NCBI GenBank assembly: GCA_963753545.1
Contig: CAVWCQ010000008.1
Span: 496,001-560,000, forward strand
From: CAVWCQ01 sp963753545
GTDB taxonomy: Bacteria; Chloroflexota; Anaerolineae; Aggregatilineales; Aggregatilineaceae
DNA length: 64,000 bases
Direction: 5' to 3'
The notes beneath the pieces were generated by a model that did not search any database, had not been told where the DNA came from, and saw nothing but the letters and a program-made list of their open reading frames with translations. Shown in pieces: positions 44,327 to 56,265 of the stretch (the stretch's first letter is position 1; each line of letters opens with the position of its first letter). Both the position numbers and the translations under genes were made by a program.

Positions 44327-45403
44327 TTAGGGCAGGGGAGCCGCCGCCAGCGCCGTGCGGAACGTTTCGATCAGTGCCATCCGTTCATCATGCGGCAAGA
44401 AAGCCGCTTGCGCTGCGTTGAGAATGTTCGCTTTAATACTGTCGAACGGCAGGCCCAACCCGATATGCGCCAGCATCAGTTCGTCGGTCAGGGTGATGTT
44501 GCTCAGGGATGGATCATCGGTGTTGATCGTCGTGCTCACGCCCAGGTAGATCAGGTCGATCAGCGGGTGCAGTTCCATGCGCCGCACCGCGCCTGTGTGC
44601 AGATTGCTTGTCGGGCAGACTTCCAGCGTAACGCCGCGATCCAGCACCAGTTGGATCACCTGCGAGTCTTCTATCGAGCGTACGCCGTGCCCGATCCGCT
44701 CCGCGCCAATATACTCAATCGCTTCCTGCACGTTCGATGGGCCTTCCCATTCCCCCGCGTGGACGGTCAGATGCAGCCCCGATTCGCGGGCGCGGTACAG
44801 CAGGTTGCGGAAGGGCCGCGCCGAGTGCCCGACTTCCATCCCTGCCAGGTCCATGCCGACAATGCCGCACGAAGTAAACTGCAAGGCGGCATCAATCACC
44901 CGCTCAGCGATTTGCAGGCTTTCGTGGCGGTTCATAGAGACGATCAGCCGGACGCGGATACCGAAGTCTTTTTCCGCCTGCTGCACGGCCTCGCATACGC
45001 ACTGGATCACTTCTTCGTATTGGTAATTATTCTGGCGGGCCAGGGCGTGCGGTGTGAAGCGGAGTTCCATGTACTTTACATTGTCTTTCGCCGCGTCCTC
45101 GACGGCTTCCCGCGCGATACGCCGGATGATATCGGTGGAGCGGTAGAACTGGCGCAGCACGCTGAATTTGCCCAGAAAGACAGCGAAGTTCGCCTCGTCG
45201 TCGTCAGTCATCTGCACGTAAGGGCGAAGCTGCTCCGTGGTATAGGCGGGCAGGGGGATATCGAACTGGCTGGCAACGTCGATCAGCGTGGGCAGGCGGA
45301 GTGATCCTTCGAGATGGCGGTGCAGTTCAATCTTGGGCCACGCCCACAGCGTTTTCCAGAGATCACTCTCTCGGCTGATGACCGTGTGCACGTTAAAGGA
45401 CAC
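44327..45403 (-). CDS. add: Adenosine deaminase
   Basis: About 358 residues. Zinc-binding HxH is KIELHRHLEGSLR; the substrate site is LTVHAGEWEGP; ERIGHGVRS and the TTINTDDPSLSN motif hold the remaining His and Asp ligands. Deaminates adenosine to inosine in purine salvage. GTG 45403 overlaps the end of the kinase gene; the long upstream frame lies inside the kinase and is a shadow. Confidence 0.92.
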   Translation of the reverse strand: MSFNVHTVISRESDLWKTLWAWPKIELHRHLEGSLRLPTLIDVASQFDIPLPAYTTEQLRPYVQMTDDDEANFAVFLGKFSVLRQFYRSTDIIRRIAREAVEDAAKDNVKYMELRFTPHALARQNNYQYEEVIQCVCEAVQQAEKDFGIRVRLIVSMNRHESLQIAERVIDAALQFTSCGIVGMDLAGMEVGHSARPFRNLLYRARESGLHLTVHAGEWEGPSNVQEAIEYIGAERIGHGVRSIEDSQVIQLVLDRGVTLEVCPTSNLHTGAVRRMELHPLIDLIYLGVSTTINTDDPSLSNITLTDELMLAHIGLGLPFDSIKANILNAAQAAFLPHDERMALIETFRTALAAAPLP

Positions 45404-48400
45404 TCTCGTTTTGCCTTTCTGCCAGGGGAATGGTGAACGTGAAGGTGCTGCCCTTACCAACCTCGCTGCTTGCCCACACCCGCCCGCCGTGCGCTTCGAC
45501 AACCCGCTGCACAATAGACAGGCCGAGTCCCGCCCCGCCAAAACGATGTTTGATCGACCGGTCGGCCTGGAAGAATCGCTCGAAGATGTGCGGCAGTTTA
45601 TCGGGAGCAATGCCCATTCCCGTGTCGATCACCGAGACATGGACCATGCGCGTATCAGCATCCAGCCGGGTGCGGACGGTAATCGTACCGTGCTCCGGAG
45701 AAAACTTGGCGGCATTTCCGATCAGGTTATCCAACACCTGGTTCAGGCGGTCGGTGTCGCCAAAGATTTCGAACACGCCCGCTTCCAGGTCATCGATAAA
45801 AGTCAGCTTCTGCGACTGGTACACCATCCGCGCCCCGTTCACGGCTTCCCGGCAGAGCTGGTTGATGTCCGTATTGCCCAGTTCGAGCGTTTCCTTGCGA
45901 ATCTGTTCGAGCGAGAGAATATCATTGATCAGGCGCGTGATGGAAGCCGCCTTGTCGTTGATGATGACCAGCGCGTCATACTGTTCGGAGGTAATGGGGC
46001 CAAGCTCGCCGTTTTTGAGCAGATCGGCATAACCGCGCACCAGGGCGAGCGGGCTGCGCAGGTCGTGGCTGACATTCTGCACCAGTTCGTTGCGCACGGC
46101 GTCCAACTGCTCCAGGTTCAGGTTCGCCTGGGTAAGTTGATCGGCGCGTTCCCGCGTTTCTTCCAGCAGGCGCACGGTTTCAATCACGGCGGCGATCTGC
46201 CCGGCGGCAATGGTCAGCACCCGCTCGTGATCGGGCGTGAAAGCGCACGCTGTACTGCTGTCAATACCCAGCGCGCCGATCACCCGATCTCGGATCGTGA
46301 GCGGTACAGACAGCAGCGAACGGATGTTAGGATCAACCACGCGGAAATCCATCTCATCGCGGGTGTCCGGAACATAGATCGGTTTGCCGGTGGCGACCAC
46401 CCGCCCGGCGACAAATTCACCCAGTTTGAAGCGCCCCTGGGCTATGTGTTCGGCGGACAGGCCAACGGCGGCCTGAGTCACGACCTCATTGGACTCCGGG
46501 TCAAACAGGGCGAGCGAGGCCGATTTGCAGGCGTAAACATCGCGCAGGGTTTGCACGACGGTGTGCATCATGTCGTCGAGTGACTCGGTGTAGCTGACCT
46601 TGCGGGCAAGATCATGCAGCGCGGTCACTTCGTCCAGGCGGCGGCGCAGCGTTTGCGAATAGCTCGCGTTTTCCAGGGCAGTCGCTGCCTGCATGCAGAG
46701 CAGTTCAAGTGTGCGCAGCGTATCGCGCCGGAAGAGATGCGATTCCGCGTGCAGCAGCGTCAGCACGCCAAGCTGCTGGCCGCTGCGCTCAATGGGATAA
46801 GCGGCTACGGCCTGCACCAGCCATGCCGTACTGAACTCCGACTGGAGAGAGCGGTTGTCGTTGAGATCATAAATAATAGCGGGCTTGCCGGTTTGAATGG
46901 CCTGCCGGGTCACACTGTCCGGCGTGAATTCATCATAGGCCTTCAGGCGCGGCGCTCGTCCCTGTCCGGTAGCGTGGCCCAACCAGAGGCGCGACGTGTG
47001 ATCGGAGAGGGTCAGGTACAGGCGAACCTGTCCGGGGTGGAACAGTTCCAGCACGGCCCGGAGGGTGAGTTCGGCTACGCGATCCGGATCCTGCACGGTT
47101 GCCAGTTCAAGGCTCATCTGGTGCAGCGTTTCCAGCGCGGCGAGACGGTCAGCGGTCTGATCGTACAACTGCGCGTTCTGGATCGCGGTGGCGACAGCCC
47201 CGGCGACCGTTTCCAGGATGGCGATATCTTCCGGCGTATACGCGTTGGGTTCGTAGCTTTGAACGCTGATGACTCCGACGACTTCATCGAGCGCTACCAG
47301 CGGGATCATGAGCACGCTGCGTGGAATCTCGTCTTCGTGGATGGCTTCCGGCGGGAAGGCTTCACTATCGCTGTCCATAATAATGATGGGCTGGCGGGTG
47401 CGCAGCACGAGGCCGGTCATTCCCACCCCCGCATCCTGGATATCGTCGGCGCGCGGTTCGCCGTGATCGTAGGAGCCGACAATCCGCACAATTCCGGCTT
47501 CTTCGTCCAGCAGGCCGATAAAAAAGGTGGTCGCGTCCATCAGCCCGCTGATTTTGTGGTACACCACGTCGAGCACGCCTGCCAGATCGAGGCGGCTGAT
47601 CGCCTGGCTCACGTCGTTTAGGGCCATAAATCGCTTGGCGCGGCGCAGTTCTTCATCGTATTGGCGCGCGTTATAAAGCGCGGCGGCAACCTGGCTGGCC
47701 AGGGCCTGTATCAGTTCCGCGTCCTCGCTGCTGAAGGCATCCGTGCGGGTGCTGTCCAGGTGTAGTTCGCCCAGCAGATCGCCCCGGTGGATCAGCGGCA
47801 CGCCCATCCAACTGTTAATCGTGCGGTGGTTGGGCAGCCTCGTCCAGCGCGGATCGTTCGGGCAGTCATTGATGATCAGCGGCTGGCCCTGTTCGCGCAG
47901 GAGCCGCGACGTCTGGAAAATATCGAGATTCTCGACCAGATGCGAGGCCTGGTTTTCTTGCGTGGCGCGGCTGTGGGTGTGCACCAGGCGCATGTTGCTC
48001 TCGGCGGTCAGAATATAGATGGCGCTGTGATCGCAGGCGATCAGCCGTTCCGTTTCGATCAGCACCGTATCCAGGATCTGATCCAGATCCAGCGTGCTGG
48101 AGACCGCCGTCATGACCGAATAGAGCGTTGCCAGACGGTCCCGAATGCGGTCAACGCGGTGTTGGACGAGTAAAAAGCCCTGCTGATCTGCCAGCCGCCA
48201 GATCGAGGCCCGCATGGGGTGCTGCGCGCCTGCCGCCGAGCATATGTTGATGCTCATTTCTATAAAATCGCTGGAATTGGATTGGCTGAACTCCATCCAC
48301 TGCTGGTAGGTGGGATCGTTCTCGTCGCGGGCGATAAATTGCAGCAGCGGATGCCCTACCACCTGCTCTTCGGTATAGCCGCAGGATTGGACAGCAGCCG

Positions 48401-48503
48401 GGGTCGCAAGCTGAATCACGCCCTCCCTGTCGATCCAGAGGATCGCTTCGGATGGGTCGGATAGAGACGCCGACGCCGGGATAGTTCCTGGTGTGCTGCT
48501 CAT
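45393..48503 (-). CDS. PAS-GAF4 sensor histidine kinase
   Basis: 1036 residues. A PAS domain (EAILWIDREGVIQLATPAAV) at about 15-120; four GAF domains at about 125-290, 295-450, 455-625 and 630-790 (each begins with an ALxxL or LxxLxxVxxxIS-like helix); a HisKA domain with VQNVSHDLRSPLALVRGY (phospho-His); and a HATPase with IGNAAKFSPEHG, DTGMGIAPDKL, GAGLGLSIVQRVVEAHGG. No TM helix, so cytosolic, sensing several small ligands or redox signals. No adjacent response regulator. The adenosine deaminase GTG overlaps its end. Confidence 0.95.
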   Translation of the reverse strand: MSSTPGTIPASASLSDPSEAILWIDREGVIQLATPAAVQSCGYTEEQVVGHPLLQFIARDENDPTYQQWMEFSQSNSSDFIEMSINICSAAGAQHPMRASIWRLADQQGFLLVQHRVDRIRDRLATLYSVMTAVSSTLDLDQILDTVLIETERLIACDHSAIYILTAESNMRLVHTHSRATQENQASHLVENLDIFQTSRLLREQGQPLIINDCPNDPRWTRLPNHRTINSWMGVPLIHRGDLLGELHLDSTRTDAFSSEDAELIQALASQVAAALYNARQYDEELRRAKRFMALNDVSQAISRLDLAGVLDVVYHKISGLMDATTFFIGLLDEEAGIVRIVGSYDHGEPRADDIQDAGVGMTGLVLRTRQPIIIMDSDSEAFPPEAIHEDEIPRSVLMIPLVALDEVVGVISVQSYEPNAYTPEDIAILETVAGAVATAIQNAQLYDQTADRLAALETLHQMSLELATVQDPDRVAELTLRAVLELFHPGQVRLYLTLSDHTSRLWLGHATGQGRAPRLKAYDEFTPDSVTRQAIQTGKPAIIYDLNDNRSLQSEFSTAWLVQAVAAYPIERSGQQLGVLTLLHAESHLFRRDTLRTLELLCMQAATALENASYSQTLRRRLDEVTALHDLARKVSYTESLDDMMHTVVQTLRDVYACKSASLALFDPESNEVVTQAAVGLSAEHIAQGRFKLGEFVAGRVVATGKPIYVPDTRDEMDFRVVDPNIRSLLSVPLTIRDRVIGALGIDSSTACAFTPDHERVLTIAAGQIAAVIETVRLLEETRERADQLTQANLNLEQLDAVRNELVQNVSHDLRSPLALVRGYADLLKNGELGPITSEQYDALVIINDKAASITRLINDILSLEQIRKETLELGNTDINQLCREAVNGARMVYQSQKLTFIDDLEAGVFEIFGDTDRLNQVLDNLIGNAAKFSPEHGTITVRTRLDADTRMVHVSVIDTGMGIAPDKLPHIFERFFQADRSIKHRFGGAGLGLSIVQRVVEAHGGRVWASSEVGKGSTFTFTIPLAERQNESVL

Positions 48504-48520
48504 TTCCCTGTAGCTTTCAA

Positions 48521-48857
48521 CTATTTAGCGCCGTGCGGCTCCTCCCGCGTATAAACGAGCCAGCCCCAATAGCGCCACGCGATGATCAGTGCCAGCGTAA
48601 CCGCCAGCGCCAGGGGAATATCGTAAATGAGAAGTCTCCGCCGTGTCCCCCTTTTGCGGAGTGTTGTCGTCCAGACTCAAGAGCCGCGCACCGACTGAAA
48701 AGATGAGCAGCGCCGCAGATCCATAAAAGCCTCGGTAGAGCGGTGGGCGGTGCGTGACCTCACCGAACCGGCGGCTGATCTGGGCCATGACCCACAGACT
48801 GAGGATCAGGGCTAGCGGAGCCGACACACTTAATAGAACAAAAAGACTCTTCATCAT
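48521..48857 (-). CDS. Small membrane protein (frameshifted)
   Basis: About 110 residues. Helices at about 5-25 (FVLLSVSAPLALILSLWVM) and 45-60 (GSAALLIFSVGARLL). A frame change near 48632 restores IPLALAVTLALIIAWRYWGW and a short charged tail ending at 48521. Upstream of the histidine kinase on the same strand, about 20 bases from its start, so possibly cotranscribed. Family unrecognised. Confidence 0.6.
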
Positions 48858-48994
48858 ATTAATTGTGCCGCAATTTCTCCCGCTGCGCTAGCGGGGGACT
48901 ACAGAATAGGGGAAAATTTCACAATTTTAGGATAAACGCCAAAAGATTTCCACATTGACAAGATCTTTAATGATCTCAAAGCGTTCATCAAACC

Positions 48995-49018
48995 GTAGGG
49001 GCTGGGCTTGCCCTGCCC
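48995..49018. repeat. GTAGGGGCTGGG palindromic repeat
   Basis: GTAGGGGCTGGGCTTGCCCT then GCCC; preceded by CAAACC as at 53946. Lies 3' of the KaiC-like operon. Confidence 0.65.
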
Positions 49019-49019
49019 A

Positions 49020-49247
49020 TTATTTTGCGTTCATGGCATCGATCATCTCGTCCAGTTCAGCCTGAGTCATTCCCTCGCGTATGACCTCAACCGCTGCATC
49101 CAGACGCCGGATGCGTTCCTCTGGGGATAGTTCCTCCGTCACTGCCTGTTCGACGCTCTCTCGCTGGTCCAGATATTCGCGCAGTTCGCGTCGTTCCTCC
49201 GGTGACAGGCGATCAACCGCATTTTTGACATCCTCTAGGGTCATCAT
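49020..49247 (-). CDS. Small helical protein, last gene of KaiC-like operon
   Basis: 75 residues, strongly helical and charged (LSPEERRELREYLDQRES, then SPEERIRRLDAAVEVIREGM). Resembles short addiction-module-type proteins by composition only, not by motif. GGAGG precedes ATG 49247. Last of four closely spaced genes on the minus strand. Confidence 0.6.
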   Translation of the reverse strand: MMTLEDVKNAVDRLSPEERRELREYLDQRESVEQAVTEELSPEERIRRLDAAVEVIREGMTQAELDEMIDAMNAK

Positions 49248-49260
49248 CCCGCCATCCTCC

Positions 49261-49554
49261 TTACCGCCCACTCGTCATTAAGCGATAGGTGTGCAGGCAC
49301 AACGCCGCCAGACTGATCCCGCCAACCAGCAGCAGCGCGTCCGCCGCCAGATCGCCAGATATCTGATCCAGGCGGGCGAACCGCACCGTCGAGGCGGCAA
49401 AAGCCAGCACGGGCAGCGTAAACCAGCGGTAATAGGTGCGCTGGCCCGACAGCCGTTCGTAAAAACGGGCGATGAGGCCCAGCATGAAGATCAGCGCAGC
49501 CAGACCAAACCACATATAGATCGTCAAGAACTGGTGGAGGCTGAATCCGCTCAT
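49261..49554 (-). CDS. Small membrane protein in KaiC-like operon
   Basis: 97 residues with three probable TM helices (TIYMWFGLAALIFMLGLIAR; WFTLPVLAFAASTVRF; DALLLVGGISLAALCLHTY). ATG 49554 follows GGGAGG. Lies 13 bases after the KaiC-like gene, so likely its membrane partner. Family unrecognised. Confidence 0.65.
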   Translation of the reverse strand: MSGFSLHQFLTIYMWFGLAALIFMLGLIARFYERLSGQRTYYRWFTLPVLAFAASTVRFARLDQISGDLAADALLLVGGISLAALCLHTYRLMTSGR

Positions 49555-49567
49555 GATCCTCCCTTTT

Positions 49568-50347
49568 TCACTTAGTCGTATTGGGAAGCAAAAAAGCGGC
49601 GGCGAAGGCTTCGGCATGTGTCATGACCGGTGTTCCGCTCATGATGCCTTGTGTGCCCTCGAACCGCGTGCGCACTTCGACCCCGCGACTGGTGACGGCG
49701 TACTGGCGGATATCTTTGTCGTGGTCGCTGCCGCGCAGCTTGAGCACCAGCAGAGCCTTGTGTACCGCGCTCTGAATCTCCACGTAGCGCAGCAGCACAT
49801 AGGAATCGACCACAAAAGCGAGGTCCTCTTCAATCTCGGTGGTATCGCCCAGCAGCGCCGTATTTTCGCGGGTGAGCAGGGCGGTCAGTTCGAGCCGTTT
49901 GAGGCCGTTGATGAACTCATAGACAATCTGCCGCATCTCCACCGGATCTTCCGTGATCCGTTCAAAATGGCTGAGACTGTCTACAAAAATGCGCTTGGCC
50001 CCAATCTGTTCCACCATCCGTTCCAGCCGTCCGCTGATCGCCCGCAGGTCGGCGCGGGTGACTTCGGGGCTGGTCATGATCACGCGCAGGTGATTGGCGG
50101 CTTCGTGCGCATGGAAGTCCCAGCCAAAGTTAGAGGCGTCGCGGTAATACTGCTGGGGGAATTCCTCAAAGGTCAGGATAATGCCCGGTTCGTTGTTCCG
50201 GATACCGTTTTCGATGAACTGCATGCCAATGGTGGTTTTGCCTGTGCCCGGTGCGCCTTCGATCAGGTTGGCGGTGCAGGACAAAAACCCCCCATGCAGC
50301 ATCTCATCAAGCCCGGTGATTCCGGTTGCAATGCGTGCTGGTTCCAT
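49568..50347 (-). CDS. KaiC-like RecA-superfamily ATPase
   Basis: 259 residues. Single KaiC/RadA-type ATPase domain: GLDEMLHGGFLS, Walker A EGAPGTGKTTIG, catalytic EE in ILTFEEFPQQYYRDA, Walker B region RIFVDSLSHFERI. Single-domain KaiC-like proteins act in signalling or as assembly ATPases (for example archaeal ArlH), not as a clock by themselves; kaiA and kaiB are absent. It is 13 bp downstream of a winged-helix gene and upstream of a small membrane protein. Confidence 0.88.
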   Translation of the reverse strand: MEPARIATGITGLDEMLHGGFLSCTANLIEGAPGTGKTTIGMQFIENGIRNNEPGIILTFEEFPQQYYRDASNFGWDFHAHEAANHLRVIMTSPEVTRADLRAISGRLERMVEQIGAKRIFVDSLSHFERITEDPVEMRQIVYEFINGLKRLELTALLTRENTALLGDTTEIEEDLAFVVDSYVLLRYVEIQSAVHKALLVLKLRGSDHDKDIRQYAVTSRGVEVRTRFEGTQGIMSGTPVMTHAEAFAAAFLLPNTTK

Positions 50348-50360
50348 AGCATTTGTCCCC

Positions 50361-50735
50361 TTAGCGCAGACTGCGGATGACGTGATAGATCGCCTTCACG
50401 CGGAACTGGCGATCATCACAGGCGACGATGAATTTGTCGATGAGCTGCCGGACTTCGGTATCCGGGGCCAGTGTGAAGACATGCAGCCCGCCCAGATCTT
50501 CCGTCTGCAAAATGCCATCACGGGCCAACTGCATCAGTTCGGGCTCGATGGTACGCACGTCGCGCCCCGTATAGCGGGCGATGCTGTCCGCCGTGTCGGT
50601 CGTATGTGGGTTATCGTGGAAGAAGCGCACGAGATCCCATTTGATGAATGAGTTGATGTGGTGCTGGATCAGGTCTAGCAGGCGCGGATCCATATCATCC
50701 ATCAAACTCTGTGCGAGGTCATCAGTGTCAGACAT
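50361..50735 (-). CDS. Winged-helix protein, first gene of KaiC-like operon
   Basis: 124 residues. A helix-turn-helix-like segment (TDTADSIARYTGRDVRTIEPELMQL) and a wing (ARDGILQTEDLGGLHVFTLA). The start at 50735 has AAGGAAGGA. May be a DNA-binding or protein-binding partner of the KaiC-like ATPase 13 bp downstream. Confidence 0.7.
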   Translation of the reverse strand: MSDTDDLAQSLMDDMDPRLLDLIQHHINSFIKWDLVRFFHDNPHTTDTADSIARYTGRDVRTIEPELMQLARDGILQTEDLGGLHVFTLAPDTEVRQLIDKFIVACDDRQFRVKAIYHVIRSLR

Positions 50736-50802
50736 ACAGTCCTTCCTTCAATGAGATCGTCCCCCCTCTATCATCAGCGAGAGGTCAGAAAGCACGGCTG
50801 CC

Positions 50803-53693
<2,891 letters not shown>

Positions 53694-53991
53694 TTTTCCT
53701 CACAATTCCAACCGGAAAACGTGCAAATTATACCATAACCCCCTACGTCGGAGATAGCGTTAAGCCAATTGCGGAGCCTATTTTTAATAATAATCTTATT
53801 CGATTATGTGAATAATGAGGTATTGCAGGGGGAATGAAAAATAGTTGACTATATTGTAACTACACACGCCCAGAAGCGCGAACCATTTGCTTTTGCCCCC
53901 ACGCCCAATCCGGCGATAATGGTGTTGTTTCATCACAACATCCACCAAACCGTAGGGGTAGGGCTTGCCCTACCCAAAACCAGGGGATAAC
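53694..53991. repeat. Intergenic region with GTAGGGGTAGGGC hairpin
   Basis: About 300 bp between secA and the next frame. Holds the hairpin GTAGGGGTAGGGCTTGCCCT plus ACCC (53952-53975), preceded by CAAACC as at 48989. The rest is AT-rich, probably the secA promoter side; I see no gene. Confidence 0.6.
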
Positions 53992-54235
53992 ATGATTTCG
54001 GACTTAAAACCCAAACGCGAATACGACAGCGACAATTCGTTTTCCTTCATCATCTCTCTGACCATCCCGGAATGTGTCGACCGCCTGGAAAAGCCGCCTT
54101 TCACACCGTCGATCAGCGCCTCTCCGTCCGCACAGACGGTCAGCGCTTCATCGTGGAAACGCCTGGACCGGATCAGCGCTCCGGTTATGATTCAAAACCA
54201 TCTACGACCAATTGAAAAATATCTCGCAGATTGAA
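53992..54235 (+). pseudogene. Unrecognised gene remnant
   Basis: A frame from ATG 53992 (MISDLKPKREYDSDNSFSFI, then ISLTIPECVDRLEK) switches near 54095 to AAFHTVDQRLSVRTDGQRFI and VETPGPDQRSGYDSKPSTTN before a stop. A third short frame, KISQIEHSRHAAPPILVHII, runs to 54454 and overlaps the opposite gene. No fold is recognised. The pieces look like a decayed or error-hit small gene. Confidence 0.35.
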
Positions 54236-54397
54236 CACTCACGGCACGCAGCCCCACCAATCCTGGTACACATCATTGCTGGCCTTATTGCCTACTCTCG
54301 TCAACCTAAGAAACCCTCTTTGAACCTGACGCCTCAGCAGGTCGATGCTTTGATGGTTGTCCTTTCTGAAGATAACTTTGAACTTCTAAACGATGGC

Positions 54398-55081
54398 TTA
54401 AGTCACGGTCGCACATGCTCTAATCAGTTCCTCGCAGGTCGAGCTGTAGCCTAGATGATCCTCAATTAGTCGGGTCACGACTAAACGGACCCAACCCCGT
54501 TCCGCTAAGGTGGGGGCTAACGTATCTGGAAATTCATTTGTCCCAGGCGGATCTGTCCCATCCCGCAACAGGACCACTCGGTATTCTCGCTCGAAGGCTC
54601 CTACCAGCGTGTAAAAGAGGCAGGATTTAAAGCTAAAGCCAACGGCGATCAGGGTCTCAATCTTCCAGGATCGCAAATAGGTATCCAAATAGGAGCCGAC
54701 AAAAGCATTTTGCGACCGCTTGGCAATGGTGGGTTCATCATGATGGGGTGCAATACAATCCGCCCACCGGGGTTGCACTGGACGTAACGACTGTTCAGGC
54801 AGCGGCTTGCCCCGTCGTAGCTCATGATATTCGGCGGGACGACTGGCAGGGCCGACAATGCGTTCCTCATTGTAGATAAAAACACCTTTTATTCCAACCG
54901 AACGCGCCGCGTGCAGTGTCGGTGCAATATTGGTTCGAATGATCGTATTGCAATCTTCGCCGCAGTCACCGTTACAATCTACTAAAAGGAAGGCAGTTCT
55001 ATCCGCGGGCAATTTGAGGGTGATGAATTCAGGCTGATTTTCCTGACGGCTTGTGAAACGAACTGGCAACTCAATCTCCAC
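54398..55081 (-). CDS. Isochorismatase-fold cysteine hydrolase
   Basis: 227 residues. The fold is suggested by TAFLLVDCNGDCGEDCNTII (Asp), AKRSQNAFVGSYLDTYLRSW (Lys) and IAVGFSFKSCLFYTLVGAFE (nucleophile Cys), followed by EYRVVLLRDGT. It probably hydrolyses an amide, N-carbamoyl or ether-type small molecule in the cytosol. Slightly AT-rich compared with its neighbours. Confidence 0.75.
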   Translation of the reverse strand: MEIELPVRFTSRQENQPEFITLKLPADRTAFLLVDCNGDCGEDCNTIIRTNIAPTLHAARSVGIKGVFIYNEERIVGPASRPAEYHELRRGKPLPEQSLRPVQPRWADCIAPHHDEPTIAKRSQNAFVGSYLDTYLRSWKIETLIAVGFSFKSCLFYTLVGAFEREYRVVLLRDGTDPPGTNEFPDTLAPTLAERGWVRLVVTRLIEDHLGYSSTCEELIRACATVT

Positions 55082-55525
55082 TAAAAACTCCTTTTTACAA
55101 AGACTTTGGAACTTTATTGACCATCCCTAGCCGATCATAACATAATCTCAGTCGTTGAAACGCTCTTAACCCGAACGGAAATCACACTCTTTTGTTGTCA
55201 AGGTGTGGCATGGCTCCTGTGGTGTTTATTTGGACTTTGGTTGAGCAAGGGATTAAGAGACGCAAAATCGCTAAATTGCGCCAGGAATTACAAACTCTCG
55301 CCTACCAATGGTTCGACCAATCGCCCGCACCTATTGCGCTGTACCTCGGATGGTCGTGTGGGTGGCTTTGCTGTGTTCAACGTGAGCCACCATGATCGCA
55401 GCCAATTGCTGCTTCCGTTGGTAGTGACCGCCGTTTCCTCGATATAAAGATGATTTCCGATTCTTTTACTTGCTTTTCTCCGCGTTCTCCGCGGTGAAAT
55501 TTGCTTTTCTTTTTTGCTTTCCGTC
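55082..55525. other. Poorly coding region with a possible remnant and one repeat
   Basis: A frame from 55192 gives KLRQELQTLAYQWFDQSPAP and, after a frame change near 55345, GRVGGFAVFNVSHHDRSQLL. This could be one broken small gene (55192-55447) but I do not recognise it. At about 55468-55500 lies an inverted copy of the CCGCGGAGA repeat (CTCCGCGTTCTCCGCGGTGA), next to the 3' end of the following gene. Confidence 0.45.
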
Positions 55526-56107
55526 TCACCCCAGCATCGTCATCGTCCACACGCAGACCAGCACGCTGATCAGCGCAATCGTGAACACCATGAATACCAG
55601 GATCAAAATCGCCCAGAACGGCAGCGTACTCAGGAATCCCGGCTGGTAATTGGGGTCCCGCTTGGCCTTGACGGGGGGCAGGATGGACTCGCTGCCCGTG
55701 ATACCCTCCATAACCTTGCTGACAATTCCCCGTTTGCGCTTATAGCTGGGGCTTCCCGCGTACACCTGGTTCAGATCGTAGCGGCTTTGCAAGCGTTCCT
55801 CGCGGGGCTGGCGTTTGCGGTCGGCTAAACGCCGCGCGGATGGCGGCAGCGGTCCGAGGTCGGGCACGCCGGGGATGTTCTCTTCTTCATCCTCGTCGCG
55901 CCCTTCCCGTCGTCGGCGTTCCTCGTCGTCATAGACATAATAGGCGGCGAGGTCTTCGATCTGGGCGTGGTGGTCGGGAATGTCGTCCGAGTCGGCGGCT
56001 GCCCAGGCGTCCTCAAATTCGCCCTCATGCATGTCGCGGGCGCGGCGGCGTTTCCGGCGGCGATCACCCTCGCGGTCATCCAGCATATTGGGATCAAAAT
56101 CGCCCAT
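55526..56107 (-). CDS. Charged protein with C-terminal TM helix
   Basis: 193 residues. Residues 1-150 are highly charged and disordered-looking (DDREGDRRRKRRRARDMHEG; YDDEERRRREGRDEDEEEN). A single C-terminal TM helix follows (FWAILILVFMVFTIALISVL). Probably tail-anchored, with the charged region inside. Function unknown; fits no domain I know. Confidence 0.65.
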   Translation of the reverse strand: MGDFDPNMLDDREGDRRRKRRRARDMHEGEFEDAWAAADSDDIPDHHAQIEDLAAYYVYDDEERRRREGRDEDEEENIPGVPDLGPLPPSARRLADRKRQPREERLQSRYDLNQVYAGSPSYKRKRGIVSKVMEGITGSESILPPVKAKRDPNYQPGFLSTLPFWAILILVFMVFTIALISVLVCVWTMTMLG

Positions 56108-56154
56108 TATTTATCGCTCCCTTGAGCCTGTTATGCTCTTTTTTCAACTTTTTC

Positions 56155-56190
56155 CCCTCTCCAGCGTAGTCTGGAGAGGGGGCAGGGGTG
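56155..56190. repeat. CCCTCTCCAG palindrome
   Basis: CCCCTCTCCAGCGTAGTCTG, then GAGAGGGGG and GGGTGAGGT. Same family as 1443-1470 and 63598-63640. Confidence 0.65.
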
Positions 56191-56265
56191 AGGTTTGCTC
56201 GCGATCCACAACACTCATTCTTTTAAGCATACGAAGTGCGCCGTTCAGCCGCGATAAGGGGCTGA

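Noticed and set aside
49020..49247. Toxin-antitoxin pair
   Set aside because: The composition is antitoxin-like, but no toxin-like partner is adjacent; the neighbours are membrane and KaiC-like genes.
49568..50347. Circadian clock KaiC
   Set aside because: Only one ATPase domain and no kaiA or kaiB nearby.
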